The notes under the pieces are model-generated. The model was not told the DNA's origin. It ran no database searches and worked only from the letters and a program-made list of their open reading frames with translations. Positions 25,181 to 33,337 of a stretch of DNA of 64,000 nucleotides are shown piece by piece. Every line of letters begins with the position of its first letter. The first letter of the stretch is position 1. Made by a program: the position numbers and the translations under genes. Location of the stretch: contig JAFQGG010000050.1 of assembly GCA_017415505.1 (NCBI GenBank), positions 1-64,000 of the forward strand, read 5' to 3'. This stretch comes from Clostridia bacterium. Lineage in GTDB: Bacteria > Bacillota > Clostridia > Christensenellales > Borkfalkiaceae.

Positions 25181-25909
25181 ATGGCAAAGAAAGAGAAGAA
25201 AGAAACGCCCACACAAAAGCGGAAGTGGTGGTTTCGGTTTATGAAAAAACTAATGCTCGGTAGATACAAACGCCCGAGATTCGTATTTTTAGGCGAAGAG
25301 TTTTCCAACGGCGGAGTAATTTTGAGTAACCACGAGGGCACGGACGCACCCATGTCTTTGGAACTGTATTGCGATAAGCCCATTCGTATGTGGGGCGCGC
25401 ATGAAATGAACTCGGGATTGGTGTCCATGTATAAATACCAAACGCGAGTGTATTATCACGAAAAGAAGCATTGGAACTTGCATTTGGCTCGGCTGTTTTG
25501 CCTGCTTGCAAGCCCGCTCACCAATTTGTTTTATAAGGGGCTTAATTTGATATCGACCTATCGCGACGGGCGTTTTTTGAAAACGTTGCGCGAGAGCGTT
25601 AAAGCGATTCAAGAGGGGGATAATATCGTAATTTTCCCCGAGGATTCCACGAACGGGTATTTGCCTCAACTCGAAGCGTTTCACCAAGGCTTCGTCGCGC
25701 TTGCCGAGACGTGCCTGCGGAAGGGAATCGACGTGCCCGTCTACGTGACCTTTTTCAAAAAAGACGAGCTCGTGTACGTAGTGGATAAACCCGTTTTGTA
25801 TTCCGAGCTGTTAAAGGAATGCGGAGGCAAGGACGGCGTCGCGCAAAAACTTTTGGAGCGTTGCAACGAGCTTGGCAGAATGACTTTTATAGAGGAGAAT
25901 GTAGCGTAA
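25181..25909 (+). CDS. PlsC-like lipid acyltransferase
   Basis: 242 aa. It resembles 1-acyl-glycerol-3-phosphate acyltransferases: an SNHEGTDAP segment (residues ~49-57) in place of NHxSxxD, and IVIFPEDSTNGY (the FPEGTRS block), followed by FHQGFVALAE. The spacing in the first block is one residue shorter (H-x3-D, not H-x4-D), so substrate or even activity may differ. The basic N terminus (KKEKKETPTQKRKWW) may associate with the membrane; no clear TM. RBS AGGAG. Confidence 0.75.
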   Translation: MAKKEKKETPTQKRKWWFRFMKKLMLGRYKRPRFVFLGEEFSNGGVILSNHEGTDAPMSLELYCDKPIRMWGAHEMNSGLVSMYKYQTRVYYHEKKHWNLHLARLFCLLASPLTNLFYKGLNLISTYRDGRFLKTLRESVKAIQEGDNIVIFPEDSTNGYLPQLEAFHQGFVALAETCLRKGIDVPVYVTFFKKDELVYVVDKPVLYSELLKECGGKDGVAQKLLERCNELGRMTFIEENVA

Positions 25910-25918
25910 ACAAAACGC

Positions 25919-25953
25919 AAAACCTGCAAAAACGACCGTTTTTGCGGGTTTTA
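25919..25953 (+). terminator. Rho-independent terminator
   Basis: AACCTGCAAAAAC-GACC-GTTTTTGCGGGTT followed by TT; one G-U pair in the stem. Confidence 0.75.
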
Positions 25954-26750
25954 ATTATATATTCCTATCCCCCCAGGGGGGATAGGAATATATAATTAAT
26001 GCGGGATTTTTTTGCGAAAATAAGTTTTTTAGAGAAAAGTTGGAGCTTACGCTATCTTATCGTATCCCCCTAGGGGGGATAGGGTTTAATAAAAAATCTA
26101 AGATTTTTTTTGCGCAAATAAATTTTTTAGAGTAAAGTTGATGCGTACGCTATCTTATTATATCCCCCTAGGGGGGATATAATATTGCAAAAAATAAGTA
26201 GTACTTCGTTTACCCGTTCCATAATCGGGGAAACGATTATTCAAAAAATAAGTTTTTACATAGAAAGTTGATTTTTATTCCTTATGATTCGGTGAAAAAA
26301 TTCAAGACTTTTTTCAATAACAAGTTTTTTTTGAGGTGAAGTTTAATTTTTACGCTTCTTGTTATATCCCCCATAGGGGGATATGGTTAAGGAAATAATG
26401 CAAGTTTTTTTGTAAAAAGTTTTTAGGGGAAAAGTTGATGCTTACGCTATTTAAGGGGAATAGGGCTTGCAAAAAATAAGTTTTGGGAAAAACTTAAGTT
26501 TTATTCTCTACATGCGATCTAATCCTATCCCCCTAGGGGGGATAGGAATGGGTAAAAAATTCAAAGCTTTTTACAAAAAATAAATTTTTTGGGCGGTAGA
26601 TTCATGTTTATGTTGCCTACTATATCCCCCTAGGGGGGATATGATTTGGGGAATTGGAAAAGTTTAGTGTAAAATAAGTTTTTTCTGGGAAAATACTTGA
26701 CTTTTACGATCCGTTGTGCTATCCTATAAATATCCCCCCTGGGGGGATAT
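25951..26750. repeat. Tandem array of CsoR-type operators
   Basis: Seven near-identical palindromes TATCCCCC-(TA/A/AT/T)-GGGGGATA with centres at about 25975, 26072, 26170, 26374, 26535, 26632 and 26740. Steps are 97, 98, 204, 161, 97 and 108 bp, i.e. a ~100-bp unit with one or two lost copies. Between palindromes the units share AAAAAATAAGTTTTTT, then GAAAAGTTGATGCTTACGCT. The first palindrome extends to perfect 24-nt arms (25951-25999). The last (26730-26750) sits at the start site of the csoR promoter. C-tract/G-tract palindromes of this kind are the known operator class of CsoR/RcnR proteins. Confidence 0.85.
26697..26750 (+). promoter_or_regulatory. csoR promoter and proximal operator
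   Basis: TTGACT 26697-26702, 17-nt spacer, TATCCT 26720-26725. The palindrome ATATCCCCCC-T-GGGGGGATAT (26730-26750) covers the expected start site. AAGGAGG follows at 26753. This is the only unit of the array with a proper -35/-10 spacing. Confidence 0.78.
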
Positions 26751-26766
26751 AAAAGGAGGTAAAAAT

Positions 26767-27036
26767 ATGGAAAAATATACGCACACGAATACGAAAGCGG
26801 TGTTGGATAGAATGTCGCGGGCAATAGGGCATTTAGAGGCGGTGAAGAGAATGGTTGAAGGGGGCAGAGATTGTAGTGAGGTTTTAATACAACTGTCCGC
26901 CGTTCGTTCGGAGATTACGGGCGTAAGCAAGCTTATATTAAAAGAACATATCGACCATTGCGTCATGGAAGCCGTTTGGAAAAACGACGCGGAAACGCTG
27001 GAAAATCTTAAAAAAGCGATAGAAAGTCTATTATGA
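26767..27036 (+). CDS. csoR: CsoR-family metal-sensing repressor
   Basis: 89 aa from ATG 26767 with a strong RBS. All-helical DUF156 fold: VLDRMSRAIGHLEAVKRMVE, then Cys36 in GRDCSEVL, and His61 and Cys65 in KEHIDHC. This is exactly the C-x24-H-x3-C spacing of Cu(I)-sensing CsoR. Persulfide sensors (CstR) lack the His and nickel sensors differ in the N-terminal His set, so copper is the first guess. The gene is followed, with 4-nt overlap, by an EamA transporter, not by a copper ATPase or chaperone. It is autoregulated by the adjacent operator. Confidence 0.9.
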   Translation: MEKYTHTNTKAVLDRMSRAIGHLEAVKRMVEGGRDCSEVLIQLSAVRSEITGVSKLILKEHIDHCVMEAVWKNDAETLENLKKAIESLL

Positions 27037-27947
27037 AAAAGGGGATTTTTTTGGCGGTGTTTGCCGCGGCGTTATACGCCGTCAACGCGCCGTTGTCCAA
27101 GGTACTTTTGGCGTATTTGCCACCCACGCTCACGGCGGGTTTTTTGTACTTGGGCGCGGGGCTGGGAATGGCGTTAATCGCGCTGGTTGAAAAGGTGACA
27201 AAGCGTAAGCGAACGGAGGCGACGCTAACGAAAAAGGAATTTCCCTTCGTGGTTGCCATGATTCTTTTGGATATCGCCGCGCCCATATGCTTATTGTTCG
27301 GACTTCGGGCGACGACGGCGGCAAACGCCTCGCTTTTGAATAACTTCGAAATCGTTGCAACCGCGTTGATTGCGCTCGTATTTTTCAAGGAACGGGTGAG
27401 CTTCCGACTTTGGCTTGGGATAGGTTTCGTCACCCTTTCTTGCGCGCTTTTGTCCTTTGAAGATATATCCGTTTTGCGCTTTTCCTACGGTTCTGCGCTC
27501 ATCCTACTCGCTTGCGTTTGTTGGGGTATGGAGAATAATTGCACGCGGAAAATCTCCTTGAAAGACCCCTTGCAAATCGTGTTGCTTAAAGGCGTATTTT
27601 CGGGCTTGGGGTCGGTGGTTATCGGTTTGTTGGCGGGAGAGCGGATCACCGTGCTTTGGAGCGTGTTCGCCGTGCTTTGCGTGGGGTTCGTGGCGTACGG
27701 TTTGAGTATCTTTTTTTACGTGCACGCACAGCGTTTGCTCGGCGCGGCGCGAACGAGCGCGTATTACGCAATCGCGCCGTTTATCGGGGCGTTTTTATCC
27801 CTGCTCGTCTTTCAACAAATACCGCACTACACCTATTTTATCGCGCTCGGTGTAATGGGAATCGGAGCGTGGCTATGCGCTAACGACGAACCGCTTCTTA
27901 AAAAAAGTAAGCGCAATCCCTCTTCTCATGGGAATCCAATTGAATAG
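27033..27947 (+). CDS. EamA-family (DMT) transporter
   Basis: 304 aa, ten TM segments in two EamA halves (VFAAALYAVNAPLSKVLLAY at the start; ALILLACVCWGMENNCTRKI opening the second half). The first half ends with FFKERVSFRLWLGIGFVTL. Drug/metabolite transporter of unknown substrate. The start codon overlaps the csoR stop (ATGA), so it is under CsoR control. That suggests export of a metal chelate or of a thiol/sulfur compound, but this is inference from position only. Confidence 0.88.
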   Translation: MKKGIFLAVFAAALYAVNAPLSKVLLAYLPPTLTAGFLYLGAGLGMALIALVEKVTKRKRTEATLTKKEFPFVVAMILLDIAAPICLLFGLRATTAANASLLNNFEIVATALIALVFFKERVSFRLWLGIGFVTLSCALLSFEDISVLRFSYGSALILLACVCWGMENNCTRKISLKDPLQIVLLKGVFSGLGSVVIGLLAGERITVLWSVFAVLCVGFVAYGLSIFFYVHAQRLLGAARTSAYYAIAPFIGAFLSLLVFQQIPHYTYFIALGVMGIGAWLCANDEPLLKKSKRNPSSHGNPIE

Positions 27948-27963
27948 GTCGTTTGGCAAAAAG

Positions 27964-27994
27964 TAAAAGGATAGCAAAATTTTGCTATCCTTTT
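27964..27994. terminator. Bidirectional terminator
   Basis: Perfect palindrome AAAAGGATAGCAAAA / TTTTGCTATCCTTTT between eamA and the convergent GNAT gene. Confidence 0.88.
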
Positions 27995-28014
27995 AGTTCG
28001 CCTAAAATTCTCGT

Positions 28015-29151
28015 TCAGTCGATATTTTTTATATAAGTTTGGCGCGTTTTAATGATTTTGCTGTCCATGGCGTTCCATTGTGCGCGCACCGCGGTGTTCG
28101 ATTCGAGCGTGGGGCAGGAAATTACCCGCTTTACGCCGTTCGTCGAAAAGCTCTTTAACAGTCGGGCGATACAGCCCGCCGAATACCCTTTCTTTCTATA
28201 CTCGGGTTGAACGGCGATAAGCGTAAGCTCCACCGTATCCGGTTTTTTCATGTAACGAAGCAAGTCGAAAATAAAGGGGAGCGTCATTTTTCCGCCGTGT
28301 TTTTTCACGATCTTACCAAACGAGGGCAAGACGACGAAAAACGCCGCGATTTCGTCTTCCTCGTTCACGAGTACGGACAAAAATTCTTTATTCACCATGA
28401 CGGCGAATTGATCGAGTACCGCCTGTTTCGCCTCGTCTTTGATTTCCACGAACATATCGAGATCTTTATACGCGGCGTTATAGCAATCGAAAAATTTATC
28501 GCCGTACAGCTTAATAATTTCCTTTACGGAAAGCGTTTCGCAAAGCTCCCGCAAGCGGTATCTGCGCTTGGTGTATTCGCCGAGTTTATAATACCGCTCG
28601 AACAACGGTTCGCCCTCGGTGGGGAAATGGATTTCGCTTTCCACCCAGCCTGATTCCTTGACGAAACCGAGTTTTTCCATGTGCTCGTTGTAATAGGGGA
28701 AGTTATAATTGGTGGCGTAAGACCCCATTTCGTCGTAACCGTCCGTGAGCATACCCTCGCGGTCGGTGTCGTTGAAGCCCCAAGGTCCGTGGATTTCCGT
28801 CAAGCCCTGCGTTTTTGCGTACGCTTCCACGGCTTGTATAAGCGCGGTCGTCACGCTTATATCGTCGATTGCGTCGAAGCGGGTGAACCGAATCCGTTTT
28901 TGGTTAAAAAGCTCGTTGCTCTCGTGCGCGACGATACAGGCGATTCTACCCGCCAAAACGCCGTCCTTATACGCAAGGAACGCTTTTATATCGCAATTCT
29001 TTGCGGGCGGGTTTTTCTTGGGATTGGATATATTTTTATCGTCCGCGATAAAAGCGGGGACGTAGTAGGGGCAATCTTTATAAAGCCGAATGGGAAAAAC
29101 GGCGAAGTCTTTCCATTGTTTTTTCGTTCGAACTTCGGTTACGGTTATCAT
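28015..29151 (-). CDS. GNAT-fold acetyltransferase-like protein
   Basis: 378 aa, much longer than single-domain GNATs (~150-180). The N-terminal half (residues ~40-170) has an acceptor-type GNAT region with AGRIACIVAHESNELF and IHGPWGFNDTDREGML. The C-terminal half has LTLIAVQPEYRKKGYSAGCIARLL, a degenerate acetyl-CoA-binding Q/RxxGxG/A loop. This looks like a double-GNAT protein of unknown substrate. It is 2 nt downstream of lgt and shares its transcript. Confidence 0.72.
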   Translation of the reverse strand: MITVTEVRTKKQWKDFAVFPIRLYKDCPYYVPAFIADDKNISNPKKNPPAKNCDIKAFLAYKDGVLAGRIACIVAHESNELFNQKRIRFTRFDAIDDISVTTALIQAVEAYAKTQGLTEIHGPWGFNDTDREGMLTDGYDEMGSYATNYNFPYYNEHMEKLGFVKESGWVESEIHFPTEGEPLFERYYKLGEYTKRRYRLRELCETLSVKEIIKLYGDKFFDCYNAAYKDLDMFVEIKDEAKQAVLDQFAVMVNKEFLSVLVNEEDEIAAFFVVLPSFGKIVKKHGGKMTLPFIFDLLRYMKKPDTVELTLIAVQPEYRKKGYSAGCIARLLKSFSTNGVKRVISCPTLESNTAVRAQWNAMDSKIIKTRQTYIKNID

Positions 29152-29153
29152 GA

Positions 29154-30059
29154 TTATATCCTCGATTCCAAATCTTTTTTATACGATTCGTATTCTTCTT
29201 TCGTTAAAACGCCGTCTTTATATAAACCTTTCAAAGCGTAAACGGCGTCGGCGATATCCTCGCGCACGTATACGCCGTAGCGTTCACTTTCCTTGCGGTA
29301 CGCTTGCATTTTTTGCGATAATTTTTTGAAAATCAAGCCTTTGTGGTAGAGCAACAGCAACACGCCCGCCACGATAAGCAAAATACTCATCACTTGCGAC
29401 GGAGAGAGGAAAAATCCCGTTGCACCGCGATCGTCGCCACGCATGAATTCCAAGAAAAATCGGAACACGCCGTACGAGAAACAGTAAGTTTCAAGGAAAT
29501 GCCCTTTCAAACGCTTGTAAAGCAGGAGCATAACGGCGAAAAGCGCCAATTCGAACACCGCTTCGAACAGTTGCGTGGGGTATACGGCGTGGTCAAGGTG
29601 GGGGAATTGTACGCCCAAAAAGCTCGTCGTTTCCTTGCCGTAGCAACAACCGCCGAGGAAACAACCCACTCTGCCGAACGCGTGCCCGAGTACGATCGCA
29701 GGGATAAGCAAATTAAAATAGAACAAGGCGTTGCCCTTAATACGCGGGCAATATTTGTGCAACAGCCAAACGGTGAGCGGGAACGCGCCGATAACGCCTC
29801 CCAGCCAAGTAATCCCGCCGATCTCCAATTTCCCCGCTTCGATAGAATGGAAGAGGGAGTTGAAGAAAAACGCGAAAATATACATGGCGGCAAGCCCGAT
29901 AAACGAAATTAAGAGGATTCGGTTGCTCGTTTTGCGGTCGGTTTTTTCTTTCTTTTCCACGACCCCGAGTACGCAGAGGATAAACGCGACTACGCCCACG
30001 CAAATCATCAGGGAAAAGGTGGAAATTTCCAACCCGCCCAAACGGATAAAAGGAAACAT
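29154..30059 (-). CDS. lgt: Prolipoprotein diacylglyceryl transferase
   Basis: 301 aa. Transfers diacylglyceryl from phosphatidylglycerol to the lipobox Cys of prolipoproteins. Seven TM segments; the Lgt signature HAFGRVGCFLGGCCYG, with the essential Arg, near residues 125-140; HLDHAVYPTQLFEA; and the later FRFFLEFMRGDDRG. The final ~35 residues (DIADAVYALKGLYKDGVLTKEEYESYKKDL) form a SHOCT-like helical hairpin, an addition not part of normal Lgt. RBS GGAG. Lipoproteins that would need it are encoded at 3531 and 4575. Confidence 0.93.
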   Translation of the reverse strand: MFPFIRLGGLEISTFSLMICVGVVAFILCVLGVVEKKEKTDRKTSNRILLISFIGLAAMYIFAFFFNSLFHSIEAGKLEIGGITWLGGVIGAFPLTVWLLHKYCPRIKGNALFYFNLLIPAIVLGHAFGRVGCFLGGCCYGKETTSFLGVQFPHLDHAVYPTQLFEAVFELALFAVMLLLYKRLKGHFLETYCFSYGVFRFFLEFMRGDDRGATGFFLSPSQVMSILLIVAGVLLLLYHKGLIFKKLSQKMQAYRKESERYGVYVREDIADAVYALKGLYKDGVLTKEEYESYKKDLESRI

Positions 30060-30265
30060 ACGCTTTCTCCAAAATATTTGTAATATAAATATATTATATC
30101 ACAAAGGCGGGCGGATTGTCAATGGTTTGGAGGAAATTACCGAAAAGGGAAAAAAATCGTCGAAAGATAGGAAAAACCGTCGATTTTTTTCTTTACAAAA
30201 TCGGAAAAGTATGGTATAATAATATAAAGCTACAAGCTTACAATCATTAAAAAGGGGTAACGACT

Positions 30266-30667
30266 ATGGGAAAATTCGTAATCAAAAAGACGCCTACGGG
30301 CGCGTTCAATTTTAGCTTATACGCGGCAAACAAAGAAAAAATCGCCGTAGCTTCGCAAGTGTATTCGACGAAAGGCGCTTGTAAAAAAGGCATGGAAAGT
30401 ATTGCGAAAAACGCCGCGAAATGTATTGCCGAGGACAGAGTGGAGGATCAAACCTTGAAAACGCCTGCGCCCAAGACCTGCCCCAAATTCGAGGTTTATT
30501 TTGATAAGGCGGGATTGTACCGCTATCGCTTGATTGCCTCCAACGGCGAAAGTATCGCCATGAGCGAAGAGGGGTATAAGTCCAAGAGTGGCGTTATGAA
30601 CGGGATTAGAAGCGTTTCGGTGAACGCCGTTGACGCGGAAATCGTAGACGAAACGCTCGAAAAATAA
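30266..30667 (+). CDS. YegP/DUF1508 family protein
   Basis: 133 aa made of two ~55-residue DUF1508 repeats: FVIKKTPTGAFNFSLYAANK ... VYSTKGACKKGMESI and FEVYFDKAGLYRYRLIASNG ... GYKSKSGVMNGIRSV. These small beta-strand/helix modules are common in bacteria; function unknown. RBS AAGGGG; TATAAT lies at about 30213. Confidence 0.88.
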   Translation: MGKFVIKKTPTGAFNFSLYAANKEKIAVASQVYSTKGACKKGMESIAKNAAKCIAEDRVEDQTLKTPAPKTCPKFEVYFDKAGLYRYRLIASNGESIAMSEEGYKSKSGVMNGIRSVSVNAVDAEIVDETLEK

Positions 30668-30684
30668 TACGCGACAAAAAATAA

Positions 30685-30722
30685 GCCGTCGCCTCGTGAA
30701 AACGGGGCGACGGTATTTTTTT
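30685..30722 (+). terminator. Rho-independent terminator
   Basis: GCCGTCGCCTCGT-GAAA-ACGGGGCGACGG followed by TATTTTTTT; also close behind the convergent kinase-fusion stop. Confidence 0.85.
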
Positions 30723-30728
30723 GGTTTG

Positions 30729-32186
30729 TTAAAGCAGGAACAGCAACGCGCAAAGCAATGCGGTCAAAATTCCCGAAAGGAAATTCACGGCGCAGTTATC
30801 AATGCACTTCACGCCCTTTTCGTAAACGGTAGATTCGTTACAATGGACCGTTTTTTCCGTCAATGCACCGCATACGGGGCAACGGTAGAGCACTTGCAAC
30901 CATGCGCCGAGCACGCTGTCGATAAAAATACCCACGAAAGCGATCGCCCAAAGAATCAAGTAAATCTTTATATCGTATACGCCGAAGCAAAAAGCTATCC
31001 CCGTGGCAACGCCCGCGCCAATAAGTCCGGAAACCGTGCCGAGCAGGGAAACGCCACCGCTCACCTTTGCCGTCATTCTCTTAAAGCCGAGTATATTCCG
31101 AGGCATATTTTTCGAGAGTTTTCCAACGTCCGAGGCTACCGTGTCCGCGAACTCCTCCGCAATCACCGCGAACGCGGCGAAGAGGAGTACTTCGATTTTC
31201 GTGAAATAGTACGCGACGGATAAAATCATGGCAACGCCCGCCGTGGCGAGAATTTGCACCGCGTTTCGGGAAAGGGAAAGTTTTTCGCCGTATCTCTTTC
31301 GGTGAATACGGTGCGAGATTTTCCCGACGACGGCGGATAAAACGTAGAGAACGAGGATGTTGACGAGCATAGGAATCCCCGCGAAATACGAGGAAACGAG
31401 CACGTACAGCCAAGCCGTGATATTGGCTGGCAGGGTAAGCGCCTTACTGCCTCCGTTCAGGAGTGCGAGCGGGAACGCGAGTACCAACGCCCATTGCAAA
31501 GCGGGCGTCGCAAGTCCGTAATAGTTCAAAACGAGATACCCAAATACCGAGAATACGATAGTGAGGTTGTCCGTACACTTTTCCGAGAAAAGTTCCACGC
31601 AAGCGGCGAGCGCGCCGAGGGAAACGCAGAAGAACACGGAAAGCCCTAAATTGCAAGCGAGGGAGAAAACGAGCGCGGAGAGCGAGGAAACGATAAACAC
31701 CGTAAGCGTGCCCACGAGCGTCTTTTTTTCGGTTATTTTCGGATTATGCTTTTTCGCCCAACGCGCCGTGAACGGCGCGAGTCCGTCGCCGAACGCCATG
31801 CAGTAATAGGCAATACCCGTAAACCAATAAAAATCTTTGTTAAAGAAAATGGTGATTGCGGTTACGACGCAGGTACTAAGCCCGAAGAAGAAAAGACCGT
31901 AGCTTTTGTCTGCGTCTTCGCGTTGCACCGATTTCATCAAACCGCCGAAGGTGATGACGGCAAGCAATACGAGCCCTATGAAATTGATAATGAGCGTATG
32001 CACGGACGCGCCCGTGAAGAAACAACAAATGAGCCAGCTCAACCCCGTGGCAAGGTGTTCGCCTTTACGGCACATTTCCTTGTCGAGGTTGAATTTCTTT
32101 TGCAACGCTTCGCCCACGACGATCACGAGCCCCATGTAAAGGAAAAATACTACGTAGCTTAAAACGATTCTTAAAGTTTCATTCAT
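30729..32186 (-). CDS. Dolichol/phytol-kinase + DUF92 fusion
   Basis: 485-aa polytopic membrane protein. Residues ~1-210 match the SEC59/VTE5 group of CTP-dependent polyprenol kinases: RKGEHLATGLSWLICCFF, FGDGLAPFTARWAKKHN and KTLVGTLTVFIVSS. Residues ~220-485 match DUF92, the family of the phytyl-phosphate kinase VTE6: EEFADTVASDVGKLSK, ILGFKRMTAKVSGGVSLLGTVSGLIGA. Together the two steps would turn an isoprenoid alcohol into its diphosphate. Near the C terminus is a CPVCG motif. The gene is the last of a six-gene minus-strand operon, its ATG overlapping the stop of the rSAM gene. Substrate unknown. Confidence 0.8.
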   Translation of the reverse strand: MNETLRIVLSYVVFFLYMGLVIVVGEALQKKFNLDKEMCRKGEHLATGLSWLICCFFTGASVHTLIINFIGLVLLAVITFGGLMKSVQREDADKSYGLFFFGLSTCVVTAITIFFNKDFYWFTGIAYYCMAFGDGLAPFTARWAKKHNPKITEKKTLVGTLTVFIVSSLSALVFSLACNLGLSVFFCVSLGALAACVELFSEKCTDNLTIVFSVFGYLVLNYYGLATPALQWALVLAFPLALLNGGSKALTLPANITAWLYVLVSSYFAGIPMLVNILVLYVLSAVVGKISHRIHRKRYGEKLSLSRNAVQILATAGVAMILSVAYYFTKIEVLLFAAFAVIAEEFADTVASDVGKLSKNMPRNILGFKRMTAKVSGGVSLLGTVSGLIGAGVATGIAFCFGVYDIKIYLILWAIAFVGIFIDSVLGAWLQVLYRCPVCGALTEKTVHCNESTVYEKGVKCIDNCAVNFLSGILTALLCALLFLL

Positions 32187-33337
32187 TTCACGTACCCGTC
32201 CGCAATTTCGTTGTGCATAGGACCGCCCATGCGCGTTAGACTTTTCGCAAGTACCTTTTTCACGGTAGGATTGAGCGCGTCGAGGGGAACTTGGTCGTCC
32301 ACGATTTTCTTGATTTTTTCGCTAATATGTTTATACAGCGTTTTGAATAAATAACAATGGTTGACGGGAATATTTTCAAGCCCGTTTTCCATAATCGCGA
32401 TATCCGCGCAACCGCCTTGGCAAAGTTGGAAATATTCGCAACTTTCCTTGCATTTCTTTCTCCGTTCGACCGAGCCTTTCAAAAGCCGAATCGCGCCCTC
32501 GGAAGAGAACATTTCTTTTACGCTTTGCACGCTATCGATATTGCCGAACGGGTACGCGGAAACGCCGTCGCGCCCGCAGTTATACAGCGTACCGTCCGCC
32601 GAAAGGCTAATATATTTGCCGTGGCAGGACGCGCAACTGCATATGCGGGAATTTCCGCCAAGCGCCATGTTCATATAATATGCGAAAGTGCGCACGCTTA
32701 CACCGTTGGTATCGTACAGCCATTTGTCAAAGAGCGCAATGCAATCGTTCGCGTATTTGACCGTTTGCATTTTCGGCATATCCTTTGCCGCGCCCTCGGA
32801 AAACATCGGGCTAAAATCGAACGCGATCTTTTTCTCGGCGAAGAAACGGTAGTTTTCTTCCAAGTCGTACGCCTCGTCCGCAACGACGGCAAGACAGCTA
32901 AAATCCAAGCCCGCCGCTTTGAGTTTTTCCATGCCTTGGAGCGTTTTTTCCGTTTGTTGACGGTATTTTTCGTTATGCACGCCGTCGAAGGAAATGCCTA
33001 CGCGGAAACCGTACTTTTTGAAAAAGCTCGCCCATTCGCTATTGATGAGCGTACCGTTCGTTTGGATACTGTTTTCAATCGTCACCGAACTGCGCATACA
33101 AATCTTTCTTTCCACGTTCATGGCTTCCTTGAAAAAGGACAGCCCTGCGCAAAGCGGTTCTCCGCCGTGCCAAATGATATGGATAAAGTTGTAATCGGTC
33201 AAAAGGAGAGTGAGCAGTTTTTCAAATTGCTCCAACGATACGCGGTTGTTTTTGTATCCTTTTTCACTATTATAGCAATACGCGCAACGCAAGTTGCACG
33301 TATCCGTAACTTTTAATATAACTTCTACTTTTTTCAC
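32183..33337 (-). CDS. Radical SAM/SPASM peptide-maturase-like enzyme
   Basis: 384 aa starting at GTG 33337, overlapping the DUF5685 stop; GGGAG about 10 nt upstream. The radical-SAM cluster motif is CNLRCAYC (Cys14, 18, 21), then the SAM-binding WHGGEPL. The C-terminal SPASM region holds extra Fe-S ligands: CSCASCHGKYISLSADGTLYNCGRDG, CKESCEYFQLCQGGCADIA and NHCYLFKTLY. This anSME-like architecture is shared by enzymes that modify ribosomal peptides (thioether or C-C links) or mature sulfatases. No sulfatase is nearby, whereas a 46-aa Cys-ending peptide gene lies two genes upstream. Confidence 0.9.
   Translation of the reverse strand: MKKVEVILKVTDTCNLRCAYCYNSEKGYKNNRVSLEQFEKLLTLLLTDYNFIHIIWHGGEPLCAGLSFFKEAMNVERKICMRSSVTIENSIQTNGTLINSEWASFFKKYGFRVGISFDGVHNEKYRQQTEKTLQGMEKLKAAGLDFSCLAVVADEAYDLEENYRFFAEKKIAFDFSPMFSEGAAKDMPKMQTVKYANDCIALFDKWLYDTNGVSVRTFAYYMNMALGGNSRICSCASCHGKYISLSADGTLYNCGRDGVSAYPFGNIDSVQSVKEMFSSEGAIRLLKGSVERRKKCKESCEYFQLCQGGCADIAIMENGLENIPVNHCYLFKTLYKHISEKIKKIVDDQVPLDALNPTVKKVLAKSLTRMGGPMHNEIADGYVK

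Noticed and set aside
25951..26750. CRISPR array reading of the periodic palindromes
   Set aside because: The intervals are ~100 bp and similar to one another, not unique spacers; the palindrome matches a CsoR-type operator and the next gene is csoR.
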